In this document: positions 1-5,711 of the stretch, one piece after another
Position numbering within the stretch: position 1 is the stretch's first letter
Layout of the letters: every line of letters begins with the position of its first letter
Assembly (NCBI GenBank): GCA_955652655.1
Contig: CATPCK010000269.1
Span: forward strand, 1 to 5,711
DNA: 5,711 bases
Source: an uncultured Ktedonobacteraceae bacterium
Lineage (GTDB): Bacteria > Chloroflexota > Ktedonobacteria > Ktedonobacterales > Ktedonobacteraceae
Direction of reading: 5' to 3'
The notes under the pieces: model-generated
Told to the model about the DNA's origin: nothing
Seen by the model: only the letters and a program-made list of their open reading frames with translations
Database searches by the model: none
Translations under genes and position numbers: made by a program

Positions 1-94
1 AGTCAGAAGCACAACGTCATCTCCTGCTACATGCAGGACGTCAGCAAACCATAGTAGGGGAATGACGACACACCAACATCGGTCCTTCCTCTGA

Positions 95-101
95 GAAGGA
101 G
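95..101 (+). promoter_or_regulatory. Ribosome binding site of the small CxxC protein gene
   Basis: A GAAGGAG sequence ends six bases before the ATG at 108, an ideal Shine-Dalgarno match and spacing. It fixes the start and supports this short gene as real. The core could pair with a TCCTTC at 83-88 to make a 6-bp hairpin, but the stem is short and I do not claim regulation from it. Confidence 0.75.
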
Positions 102-107
102 TGACTC

Positions 108-464
108 ATGAGAGGGATACCAACCGGAGTAGTCATCTGGAGCCTCAAACGATATACCAGAAACGGGAACTTGTGGGATCGTGTCTGCTCCAGGTGCAAG
201 CAGTCGACACCTGTCTTTGAGTATGAACATCGTGATGAACAGGAACGCTCTGTCTTTAGTTATCTCTGTGAGGGATGCGCGCAGAAGAAACTTGCGGAGT
301 GGCTTCAAAGCACAGATAGTCCCGACTATGTGCATCTTGGCTACCAGACTGACTTTGACATCGCAACCGTCTTCTATGAACAAAAAAATGATGGAGAGAC
401 CTTGCAGGTGACCCGCTGGAGCGCAGAACAACGACGACGGAGGCTACAAGGCAACGAGGAGTAA
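108..464 (+). CDS. Small protein with two CxxC pairs, probable zinc-binding, function unknown
   Basis: This is a 118-residue soluble protein with no signal peptide or membrane segment. I do not recognise the family. Four cysteines are arranged as two knuckles, C27-x-x-C30 (VCSRC) and C54-x-x-C57 (LCEGC), 24 residues apart. That spacing is typical of a treble-clef or zinc-ribbon site holding one Zn(II), and this is the only functional clue. The segment between the knuckles is charged and the C-terminus is basic (RRRR at 109-112), followed by an acidic tail, so nucleic-acid or protein binding is possible but is inference. The start is supported by a strong Shine-Dalgarno sequence six bases upstream. 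The gene is convergent with the DoxX-Rieske gene, with 55 bp between stops. A 134-codon antisense frame overlaps it but lacks recognisable protein features. Its upstream partner, if any, lies outside the window. Confidence 0.75.
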   Translation: MRGIPTGVVIWSLKRYTRNGNLWDRVCSRCKQSTPVFEYEHRDEQERSVFSYLCEGCAQKKLAEWLQSTDSPDYVHLGYQTDFDIATVFYEQKNDGETLQVTRWSAEQRRRRLQGNEE

Positions 465-472
465 GAGGCAGA

Positions 473-507
473 CAGCTATGCTTTGCATGTGACCTGCTGC
501 ATGGCTG
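473..507. other. Weak hairpin between convergent genes
   Basis: CAGCTATGC (473-481) can pair with GCATGGCTG (499-507), nine pairs including one G-T wobble, around a 17-base loop. It sits between the stop codons of two converging genes, where a bidirectional terminator would be expected. Neither side is followed by a T-run, so it is at best a weak candidate. Nothing else is visible in this 55-bp gap. Confidence 0.2.
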
Positions 508-519
508 CGATACATCACT

Positions 520-1716
520 TTACTGGCTGGCCGTAATCGCCCCGGTCGCATTATCTATATGAATTGGAACACTCGTAAGAGGCGTCGGCGCTGGCCCCTG
601 CACCACCGCTGCCGCTTTCGCCGGATCGAATGTCGCCCCGTGACATGGGCAGACCAGCGTTTGACTACCAGGATCGTAATCTACAGGACAGCCCGCGTGC
701 GTGCAAGTCGCGTCATATGCCACAAACTTTCCATCATTGAGCCGTACCAGTATCCCAGGGTCACCATTTGAAGCAATCGTGAAATTGACCGAACTATTAT
801 TCTGTAGCGAGCTTACCTGTGCTATCGGAGTGGTCCCTGCCGCTGGCGTTGTGCCGTTGCCGTTGGACGCGTTACTGGTTGGCGTAGGCGCATTACTGGT
901 CGGGGTAGCCGCAGTACCCGCACCGCCATCGCTGCTAGCCGGGAAAATATGCAGAGCATTCCACAGCCATGTCAGGGCCAGAATACCTGCGCCTCCTGTC
1001 AGCGCACCCAGTAAGAAATTCCGCCGCGAACTTCTGGCTTGCTGTTGCGCCATAGCATACCTACTCTGCTGTTGCGTTGGCCGCCTATTGCCAGGCTCAA
1101 CCTTCCCCCTACCCTGGTTACCCTGAATACTCTGGGTATAACCAGCTTCAAGGGGAACTGGCTGAGCCTCCTCACTCACTCCAAGGAAGAAGCTTATCAC
1201 AGGGGCCAGCGACTTCTGTTCCCGGGGCGAAAGCATGCGCTGTACGAAAAGGACATCCAGCGAAGGGAGTCCTGTGTTTTGAGGGCCCGCCAGCAGTAAA
1301 GTGAGCCAGCAGAAGACAAAGACGATGTCAGATCCATAAAAATATGGGTAGACGTGCCACGTGGCTGAGAGGAAAAACATCAGGCTGATCAGCAGGCCAA
1401 AGAATGCCGCGGGCCGGAAGAGCAGCCCGAGTATTGTGCCGATACCGATCGCCAGTTCTCCATAGGAGACGAGGATGCCGAAAAAAGTGGCATGAGGCAC
1501 AGCAACCTGCACCAGGAAATTATGTAGCGGTGAGCCTGTCGCGAATGCCGCGATCTGCTTTCCAATATATCCATGTGCCGTGGGATTGAAGAATTGGGGA
1601 TCGCTTAGCTTCTGTAGTCCAGCATAAATAAAGGTGATACCGAGAAAAAGGCGCAGCGGCAGCAGAATCCATCTAGATATATGTCTTCTCTGAAATTGTT
1701 TCGTTGTTGTTGACAT
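520..1716 (-). CDS. DoxX/DoxD-type membrane domain fused to a Rieske [2Fe-2S] domain, with internal Tat motif
   Basis: A 398-residue membrane protein, probably a quinone-linked redox protein. Residues about 16-146 form four hydrophobic helices (roughly 16-35, 66-98, 103-121, 127-146) resembling the DoxX/DoxD family, which includes the small subunit of thiosulfate:quinone oxidoreductase. A polar, Gln-rich linker (about 150-228) leads to a twin-arginine motif SRRNFLL (230-236) and a fifth hydrophobic segment (234-258). A flexible Ala/Thr/Pro/Ser/Asn stretch (262-305) follows. The C-terminal Rieske domain has both cluster motifs: C338-T-H340-A-G-C343 and C356-P-C358-H359-G. C338, H340, C356 and H359 would ligate the cluster. 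C343 and C358 would form the disulfide seen in high-potential Rieske proteins such as QcrA/PetC. A GPAP loop at 374-377 also fits. The inferred topology is cytoplasmic N-terminus and linker, with the Rieske domain outside. The ATG at 1716 is the first ATG, GTG or TTG after the in-frame TAG at 1834-1836. The physiological electron donor and acceptor cannot be read from sequence. No cytochrome b, DoxA or sulfur-oxidation gene is in the window. Confidence 0.88.
   Translation of the reverse strand: MSTTTKQFQRRHISRWILLPLRLFLGITFIYAGLQKLSDPQFFNPTAHGYIGKQIAAFATGSPLHNFLVQVAVPHATFFGILVSYGELAIGIGTILGLLFRPAAFFGLLISLMFFLSATWHVYPYFYGSDIVFVFCWLTLLLAGPQNTGLPSLDVLFVQRMLSPREQKSLAPVISFFLGVSEEAQPVPLEAGYTQSIQGNQGRGKVEPGNRRPTQQQSRYAMAQQQARSSRRNFLLGALTGGAGILALTWLWNALHIFPASSDGGAGTAATPTSNAPTPTSNASNGNGTTPAAGTTPIAQVSSLQNNSSVNFTIASNGDPGILVRLNDGKFVAYDATCTHAGCPVDYDPGSQTLVCPCHGATFDPAKAAAVVQGPAPTPLTSVPIHIDNATGAITASQ
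872..908 (-). repeat. Two imperfect 21-bp-period repeats encoding the Pro/Thr/Asn linker
   Basis: TTACTGGTTGGCGTAG (872-887) recurs as TTACTGGTCGGGGTAG (893-908) with two mismatches and a 21-base period. It encodes the duplicated heptad TPTSNAP in the linker between the fifth membrane segment and the Rieske domain. This is a simple coding duplication, of a kind that lets linker length drift between strains. Confidence 0.7.
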
Positions 1717-1727
1717 AATATTAACAT

Positions 1728-1768
1728 AGTCGGAACAGGGCGACCCTTGTCGTCGCCCTGTTCCGACT
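1728..1768 (-). repeat. Perfect 17-bp inverted repeat (hairpin) just upstream of the DoxX-Rieske start codon
   Basis: AGTCGGAACAGGGCGAC (1728-1744) and its exact reverse complement (1752-1768) flank the 7-base loop at 1745-1751. The stem is GC-rich and would be very stable in RNA. On the minus strand it ends 11 bases before the ATG at 1716 and begins two bases after an AAGGAG (1771-1776). It could be a terminator of the upstream acylase gene, but no T-run follows on the minus strand (the next bases are ATGTTAATATT). It could instead be a 5'-UTR element of the DoxX-Rieske mRNA, or a DNA site. The structure is certain; its function is not. Confidence 0.85.
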
Positions 1769-1770
1769 CT

Positions 1771-1776
1771 CTCCTT
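1771..1776 (-). promoter_or_regulatory. Strong Shine-Dalgarno-like AAGGAG displaced 54 bases from the ATG
   Basis: The minus strand reads AAAGAAGGAGAG ending at 1769, an excellent ribosome-binding sequence, yet no ATG, GTG or TTG occurs at normal distance after it. The intervening 54 bases contain the 41-base hairpin. If the hairpin folds, the effective spacing to the ATG at 1716 falls to 13 bases. No other good Shine-Dalgarno sequence lies between the hairpin and the ATG. Confidence 0.45.
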
Positions 1777-1903
1777 CTTTACAAATACATGTGCAGAACT
1801 GACCGGGCAGTCGTAGAACTGTACACAGTGTATCTAATATACATCAGCAAACCATCAAAGAAATGTAAAAAAAGTGTAAGTAATAGCAGGAAGTATGGCA
1901 TAA

Positions 1904-4363
1904 TTACTCAGGCAACATTCTGAATGTACCCTCGGCGTTCGCTTCAATCATGCTGCGTTCAAAAAGCATGGGATGGTGTTCCACCTTCAGCCATGGTTTG
2001 ATAAAGTCCGCATAGTGCTTGCTGGCAACCTGGCCAGATTGTCCAGGAGCATGGCCCGAGAGCGAAGCTTTCATATCTGCCAGGTTCACAATCTGGCGGT
2101 ATGACGGCACTACGATCACCCTCTCTGGCTCATGATGCGTTGAGGCTCTCATATTTACTGTATCGACGTCCCCACCCGAAGCATAGGGGCCGCGATTGAA
2201 AATCTTATCGAGCGGTTTGACCATGCCCAGAGGATGGTTGTACGTCATGGTGTGAATCTTGCCATATTGCCAGCGCGTAATATCACTGCCCAATTTCTCG
2301 CGTAATTCTTCAACGGCAGCAGTAAAAGCAGCCACGATAGCCGTATCCCATGACCTGGGGCCGTTGGGAATAGCCGAATCCGCGAACCAGCTATCGTCAT
2401 GTTCATTCATCAAACGTATCAGCAGCGGCTTGCTGCGGCTGGCATACCCGTTCGTCAAGGAAAGAATGGTGGTTCCTTTACCCAGGTAATCGTGAATGAT
2501 TGTCTCGTCATCACCAAACAACGCTCCGAAGACGATTCCCTCCAACTTGTTGAGGAATGCAGCGTAGATGGATGCTGGTACACTATCAGGCGCCAGCATA
2601 TAGTTCCAGGTGCGCAAAACGTCTAAAGCCGCTTTTTCCATTCGGGTAGTGCCCTGAACACGGAGCATATGCGGAACGATCTCAACTGCAGGGAGAGCGT
2701 ATTGATCTCCTTGAATCTCCACCATGTCCGCCGGAGCCAGCTTGCCCTTGCTGGTGAGCAGATCGCGAATACGCTGTGCGCGGTAGCCGTTCAGCCACTC
2801 GTTGGTAATATAGTAAGGATAGGAATCGTCCACCACGCGGTTATTTGCGGTGACGATGAAATGCTGCTCCGGGTTATATGTTTGCGGCAGCTCCTCAAAG
2901 GGAATAAAGCCGATCCATTCATAAGCCCCGGTCCAGCCCGGTGAGGGCAGCAGGTGTTGTCCCTTCGCGCGGATGGGAATAGCCCCGGCCATGACATAGC
3001 CGATATTACCCTCTTTATCGCCATAAATCAAATTTTGCGGCGGCACGTCCCAGTCTCGAAGCGCCTCTTTGAACTCTTCCCAGTTCGTGGCGCGATTTAA
3101 CTTTTCGATGGCGGAAACGATATTGCACTGCTCCAGCCCTGTCCAGCGCAGCGCCAGCGGCAGTTCAGCCTGCTCAGTCTGTGATCCGCTCTGGCCCGCC
3201 TGTCCATACACATCTATGCTCGTGAGGCTCGTTATAATAGGGCCATGTCGCGTAATTCGTACTTCTTCGATCAGCGGTGTCTCGCTTCCCCGCACGACAA
3301 TCTCCTCACGAATGATCTGCGCTGCTTCCCACTTACCCTGGTATTCATATTGATAGGGGTTCTGTGGGTCAAATTTCTCGATATACAGGTCTTCAACATC
3401 GGAGACCGCGTTCGTGATACCCCAGGCGATATGCTGGTTGTGCCCAATTACCACTCCGGCTGCCCCGGGGAAACTTGCCCCAATCACATCGATATCCCCT
3501 GCCACCAGGTGGCACTCGTACCAGATAGATGGGACGACCTGTCCCAGGTGCGGGTCATTGCAGAGGATGGGCGAACCGGTCGTGCTCATCGTGCCATCGA
3601 CCACCCAGTTGTTGCTAGCGCCCAGCATGCCAAATCCACTCAACTGCTTCAGTTGTTCATATTGTTCCAGCATGCCAAGATTGATGCCCTTGTATTCTAT
3701 GCCGGGAGGAACAATCAGTGGATGGTTGGCATCATAGCCCGCCTCCAGCCTGGCAGCCCGTTCCGCTCCCAGCCGAGCGACAATACGGGCGCGGATAATC
3801 TCTGTCTCCCAGTTCCCTCCCAGGTTCCAGCCCATCATCTTGGCCCATTGGATGCTGTCCGCGATCTGCCAGGGGGCAGGTTTGAACCGCAGTAGTGTAA
3901 ATTCGAGGGGGAGATGATTTTTATTGCGTTCGATATACGCATTCACACCGCGCGCGTATGCGTCCAGGATGCGCCTGTTATGCTCAGATAGTCGCGCCTC
4001 CTCGGCTATAGCCGCCCGGCGCATTCCGAGACGTCGGCAGAAGCGATCAGCTTCAACGGCAACCTCACCAAAAATCTCCGCCAGGCGGCCTGCACCTGTG
4101 CGGCGATTAAGTTCCATCTGCCAGAGTCGATCCTGGGCATGGACATAGCCCTGTGCGAAAAACAGGTCATCTTCATTCTCGGCATAAATATGTGGCACAC
4201 CAAAGCGGTCGAAAATAATTTCAACCGCTTCGTGCAGCCCTTCTAAAACGAGATCACCCTTCTTCTTAGGCAGTGGACGCCGCACAAAGAAGTAGTATGC
4301 TCCACCAGCCAGTCCGGCTACGCCCGCCGCCATTGCTAACGTTTTTTGCCACCAGGATGCCAT
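1904..4363 (-). CDS. Penicillin acylase family Ntn hydrolase (peptidase family S45 type), membrane-anchored
   Basis: An 819-residue precursor of an N-terminal-nucleophile amidohydrolase. Family members hydrolyse amide bonds of penicillins, N-acyl-homoserine lactones or other acylated amines; the substrate here is unknown. A hydrophobic segment (about 8-27) followed by RRPLPKKK suggests a signal anchor. The alpha-chain motifs FDRFGVPHIYA (51-61) and AQGYVHAQDRLWQMEL (70-85) are typical. The segment LGAS-NNWVVDG marks the self-cleavage site, with Ser250 as the expected new N-terminal nucleophile of the beta chain (codon 3614-3616). DPHL (270-273) follows as usual. Numbering from Ser250 puts D322 and D325 (SDVEDLY) at beta-chain positions 73 and 76, the calcium-binding aspartates of E. 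coli penicillin G acylase as I recall them. N507 or N508 in TANNRV probably supplies the oxyanion hole. GGDVDTVN (730-737) and GQSGQVASKHYAD (774-786) are conserved C-terminal motifs. I chose the ATG at 4363 rather than 4474: an AGAGGAGG precedes it, and the longer frame would start inside the cysS terminator and add 37 residues before the membrane segment. Confidence 0.92.
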   Translation of the reverse strand: MASWWQKTLAMAAGVAGLAGGAYYFFVRRPLPKKKGDLVLEGLHEAVEIIFDRFGVPHIYAENEDDLFFAQGYVHAQDRLWQMELNRRTGAGRLAEIFGEVAVEADRFCRRLGMRRAAIAEEARLSEHNRRILDAYARGVNAYIERNKNHLPLEFTLLRFKPAPWQIADSIQWAKMMGWNLGGNWETEIIRARIVARLGAERAARLEAGYDANHPLIVPPGIEYKGINLGMLEQYEQLKQLSGFGMLGASNNWVVDGTMSTTGSPILCNDPHLGQVVPSIWYECHLVAGDIDVIGASFPGAAGVVIGHNQHIAWGITNAVSDVEDLYIEKFDPQNPYQYEYQGKWEAAQIIREEIVVRGSETPLIEEVRITRHGPIITSLTSIDVYGQAGQSGSQTEQAELPLALRWTGLEQCNIVSAIEKLNRATNWEEFKEALRDWDVPPQNLIYGDKEGNIGYVMAGAIPIRAKGQHLLPSPGWTGAYEWIGFIPFEELPQTYNPEQHFIVTANNRVVDDSYPYYITNEWLNGYRAQRIRDLLTSKGKLAPADMVEIQGDQYALPAVEIVPHMLRVQGTTRMEKAALDVLRTWNYMLAPDSVPASIYAAFLNKLEGIVFGALFGDDETIIHDYLGKGTTILSLTNGYASRSKPLLIRLMNEHDDSWFADSAIPNGPRSWDTAIVAAFTAAVEELREKLGSDITRWQYGKIHTMTYNHPLGMVKPLDKIFNRGPYASGGDVDTVNMRASTHHEPERVIVVPSYRQIVNLADMKASLSGHAPGQSGQVASKHYADFIKPWLKVEHHPMLFERSMIEANAEGTFRMLPE

Positions 4364-4369
4364 CCATGT

Positions 4370-4377
4370 CCTCCTCT
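4370..4377 (-). promoter_or_regulatory. Ribosome binding site of the acylase gene
   Basis: The minus strand reads AGAGGAGG, then six bases, then the ATG at 4363. This near-perfect Shine-Dalgarno sequence decides the start codon in favour of 4363 over the upstream in-frame ATG at 4474. Another ATG four bases upstream (4367-4365) is out of frame. Confidence 0.85.
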
Positions 4378-4405
4378 GATCGTGGGGAAGTGTTGTCCCA
4401 ACAGA

Positions 4406-4437
4406 AATATAGACAGAGTTGCCGCATGCTTGCTCAA
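4406..4437 (-). promoter_or_regulatory. Possible promoter of the acylase gene (weak)
   Basis: Between the cysS terminator and the acylase start, the minus strand carries TTGAGC (4432-4437) and TATATT (4406-4411). The boxes resemble -35 and -10 elements, but the 20-base spacing is too long for a standard sigma-70 promoter. The need for a promoter here is inferred from the strong terminator just upstream; the exact boxes are a guess. Confidence 0.25.
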
Positions 4438-4460
4438 TCTTTACAATTGGTAGTATAGCA

Positions 4461-4511
4461 GAAAAGCAGAACACGAGCCAACCGACTTCAGCGGTTGGCT
4501 CGTGTTCTGCT
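4461..4511 (-). terminator. Intrinsic terminator of cysS, 20-bp perfect stem
   Basis: AGCAGAACACGAGCCAACCG (4465-4484) is an exact inverted repeat of 4492-4511, with a 7-base loop ACTTCAG on the plus strand. It begins 17 bases after the cysS stop codon. Read on the minus strand, the stem runs into TTTTC (the first T belongs to the stem), a short U-tract as expected of a Rho-independent terminator. On the plus strand no T-run follows and no plus gene precedes it, so it belongs to cysS. The U-tract is short and the stem unusually long, so an added role in RNA stability is possible. Confidence 0.8.
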
Positions 4512-4528
4512 CAATGCTCCAGCCTCAA

Positions 4529-5711
4529 CTAAACAAGCTCCGTCCCCTTCGGCGTATCCCTTACCTCAAACCCCTGTGCTTTCAACAGATCGCGTATCTC
4601 GTCAGATCGCTTCCAGTCGCGTGCCGCACGTGCTGCGTCACGCTGTCTCACAAGCTCCAACACCTCGTCACTTACCGCGCGTGGGGCTTGCGCCTCGACG
4701 CGATCGAGTCGCAATCCCAGCACCCTGTCAAAATCAAGGATCAAGCGGCGCCGTTCCGCCCCGGCAATTGTGTTGTCGCGCGCAATCTCGCGCGTAATAC
4801 TCAGCGCCGTCGGCAGGTCCAGGTCATCGTTGATCGCCGTATGGAACGCACCTCGCACCAGTAGCGCCTTCTCTGACCAGGCATCTGTATTCAACCCATC
4901 GGATAGCCCTGGAACAGGTAGTTCAGCAAGGTCATCCTTCAGGTTGTTCAGCCCATGCTGCGCCGCCGTGATGGACTCGTCGGTAAAGTTCAATTTCGAC
5001 CGGTAATGGGCCGTCAGCAGCAGGTAGCGATAGGCCATAGGATCAATGCCTCGCTCTTTGAGTGTGCTCACCAGGACGACATTTCCCTTCGACCGCGACA
5101 TCTTGAGGTTGCTGAAGATCAAGAATTCGTTGTGCACCCAGAACCGTACCGGTTCTTTGTTGTGCACGCCATAGCTCTGAGCAATCTCATCCTCGTGGTG
5201 CGGAAACCGTAAATCAATGCCGCCGGTATGTATATCGAACTGCTCGCCCAGGTACCTGGTTGACATGGCCGAGCACTCGATATGCCAGCCGGGGAAGCCA
5301 ATGCCCCACGGGCTTTCCCAGTTCATCTGGCGTTTCTCATCGCCATGTTTCCACAGCGCGAAATCTTCAGGCGCATCTTTATCCTCGGCAATCTCCATCT
5401 GCTGCCGCCCGTGTCCGCCCTCTCGTAGATGTTCAACCGTGTTGCCCGAGAGTTCTCCATACCTGGGGAAACGGCTGACATCGTAGTAAACGTTGCCATT
5501 CGCTACATACGCCAATCCCTTCTCGATCAGTGCCTCCGTCATGCTAAGCATCTCCGGGATATGTTCCGTAGCTTTGGGATTAACTTGCGGCGCTAAAATG
5601 TTCAGTTCGTCCGAGTCCCTGAGGTATTTCTGCGTATAGTATTCAGCTATTTCATACGCCGAGCGACCCGTGGCGCGCGCCTCATTTTCTAACTTGTCTT
5701 CACCGGTCTCC
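4529..5711 (-). CDS. cysS: Cysteinyl-tRNA synthetase, N-terminus beyond the right edge (partial)
   Basis: A class I aminoacyl-tRNA synthetase that activates cysteine with ATP and charges tRNA-Cys in the cytoplasm. The frame stays open from the TAG at 4529-4531 to the window edge, giving 393 visible residues. An internal ATG at 5551 is not the start: the 53 codons before it encode typical CysRS sequence (for example GEDKLENEAR and LNILAPQVNPKATEHI). The missing part, about 70 residues judging from the usual length near 460, would contain the HIGH motif and the first zinc cysteine. Counting from the ATG at 5551, C93 (HIECSAMS), H118 and E122 (FPHHEDE) correspond to the other three zinc ligands of E. 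coli CysRS. The KMSKS signature appears as KMSRS at 150-154 (5090-5104), a common variant. The remainder is the helical anticodon-recognition region, ending in a short C-terminal segment (WKRSDEIRDLLKAQGFEVRD). The gene looks intact and housekeeping, and is closed by a strong hairpin. Confidence 0.96.
   Translation of the reverse strand, partial: ETGEDKLENEARATGRSAYEIAEYYTQKYLRDSDELNILAPQVNPKATEHIPEMLSMTEALIEKGLAYVANGNVYYDVSRFPRYGELSGNTVEHLREGGHGRQQMEIAEDKDAPEDFALWKHGDEKRQMNWESPWGIGFPGWHIECSAMSTRYLGEQFDIHTGGIDLRFPHHEDEIAQSYGVHNKEPVRFWVHNEFLIFSNLKMSRSKGNVVLVSTLKERGIDPMAYRYLLLTAHYRSKLNFTDESITAAQHGLNNLKDDLAELPVPGLSDGLNTDAWSEKALLVRGAFHTAINDDLDLPTALSITREIARDNTIAGAERRRLILDFDRVLGLRLDRVEAQAPRAVSDEVLELVRQRDAARAARDWKRSDEIRDLLKAQGFEVRDTPKGTELV

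Larger units (their letters stand above)
1717..1903 (-). promoter_or_regulatory. Upstream region of the DoxX-Rieske gene
   Basis: This 187-bp gap separates the acylase stop from the DoxX-Rieske start and is AT-rich in its distal half. Read on the minus strand it holds, in order: a T7 run (1867-1873); a possible -10-like TATATT (1836-1841) with no convincing -35 at proper spacing; a short palindrome TACAC-A-GTGTA (1822-1832) that could be a regulator site; a strong AAGGAG (1771-1776); and a perfect 17-bp inverted repeat (1728-1768). A promoter here is plausible from the gap size, but the box assignment is weak. Confidence 0.35.

Noticed and set aside
14..43. ACGTCA repeats (14-19 and 38-43) flanking a 6-bp hairpin TCCTGC/GCAGGA (22-27, 33-38) near the left edge
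   Set aside because: The repeats and stem are too short to be significant, and the context is cut by the window edge.
27..431. Minus-strand open frame of 134 codons antisense to the small CxxC protein gene
   Set aside because: It has no recognisable domain, and the plus-strand frame has a strong Shine-Dalgarno sequence and structured CxxC motifs. The antisense frame is most simply a shadow.
41..1855. Shared 12-mer TCAGCAAACCAT at 41-52 and 1844-1855, both in non-coding DNA
   Set aside because: About one exact 12-base repeat is expected by chance in a window of this size, and the two sites lie differently with respect to their flanking genes.
1867..1873. T7 run on the minus strand shortly after the acylase stop, considered as an intrinsic terminator
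   Set aside because: The roughly 30 bases between the stop codon and the T-run form no GC-rich stem that I can find, so the hairpin part is missing.
3245..3895. Plus-strand open frame of 216 codons inside the acylase gene
   Set aside because: It is fully contained antisense to well-conserved acylase motifs, including the catalytic serine region. It shows no protein-family features and no good ribosome-binding site.
4364..4474. Longer acylase start at the ATG at 4474 (adds 37 residues)
   Set aside because: That ATG lies inside the cysS terminator stem, the added sequence does not look like a signal peptide, and a strong AGAGGAGG directly precedes the ATG at 4363.
5540..5551. ATG at 5551 as the cysS start
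   Set aside because: The frame continues upstream without a stop, and those codons encode conserved CysRS sequence, so the gene starts outside the window.

Overview
The window looks like ordinary chromosomal DNA of a bacterium with moderate G+C. My best guess is a member of the Chloroflexota, possibly the Ktedonobacteria. That guess rests on the general look of the proteins (a DoxX-Rieske fusion, a membrane-anchored penicillin-acylase-type hydrolase, a bacterial CysRS) and on base composition judged by eye. No rRNA or other phylogenetic marker is present, so the assignment is tentative. I see no mobile element, CRISPR array, tRNA or rRNA.

Layout, left to right. A small plus-strand gene (108-464) encodes a 118-residue protein with two CxxC pairs, probably a zinc-binding protein of unknown function. 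It converges, with a 55-bp gap, on a minus-strand gene (520-1716). That gene encodes a 398-residue fusion of a four-helix DoxX/DoxD-type membrane domain to a Rieske [2Fe-2S] domain, with a twin-arginine motif in the middle of the protein. A 187-bp intergenic region (1717-1903) holds a perfect 17-bp inverted repeat lying between a strong Shine-Dalgarno-like sequence and the ATG of the fusion gene. Next, also on the minus strand, is an 819-residue penicillin-acylase-family Ntn hydrolase (1904-4363). A second, 20-bp perfect hairpin (4465-4511) lies in the next gap and fits an intrinsic terminator for the gene before it. That gene is cysS (cysteinyl-tRNA synthetase), which runs off the right edge and lacks its N-terminus.

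The three minus-strand genes point the same way (cysS, then acylase, then DoxX-Rieske) but do not look like a tight operon: a strong hairpin follows cysS, and the other gap is 187 bp. cysS is housekeeping. The acylase and the DoxX-Rieske protein are both predicted membrane-attached proteins, with no evident shared pathway.

The two items most worth a second look are the DoxX-Rieske fusion, whose architecture implies Sec-type insertion of four helices followed by Tat export of a folded Fe-S domain, and the hairpin between the ribosome-binding sequence and start codon of that same gene.
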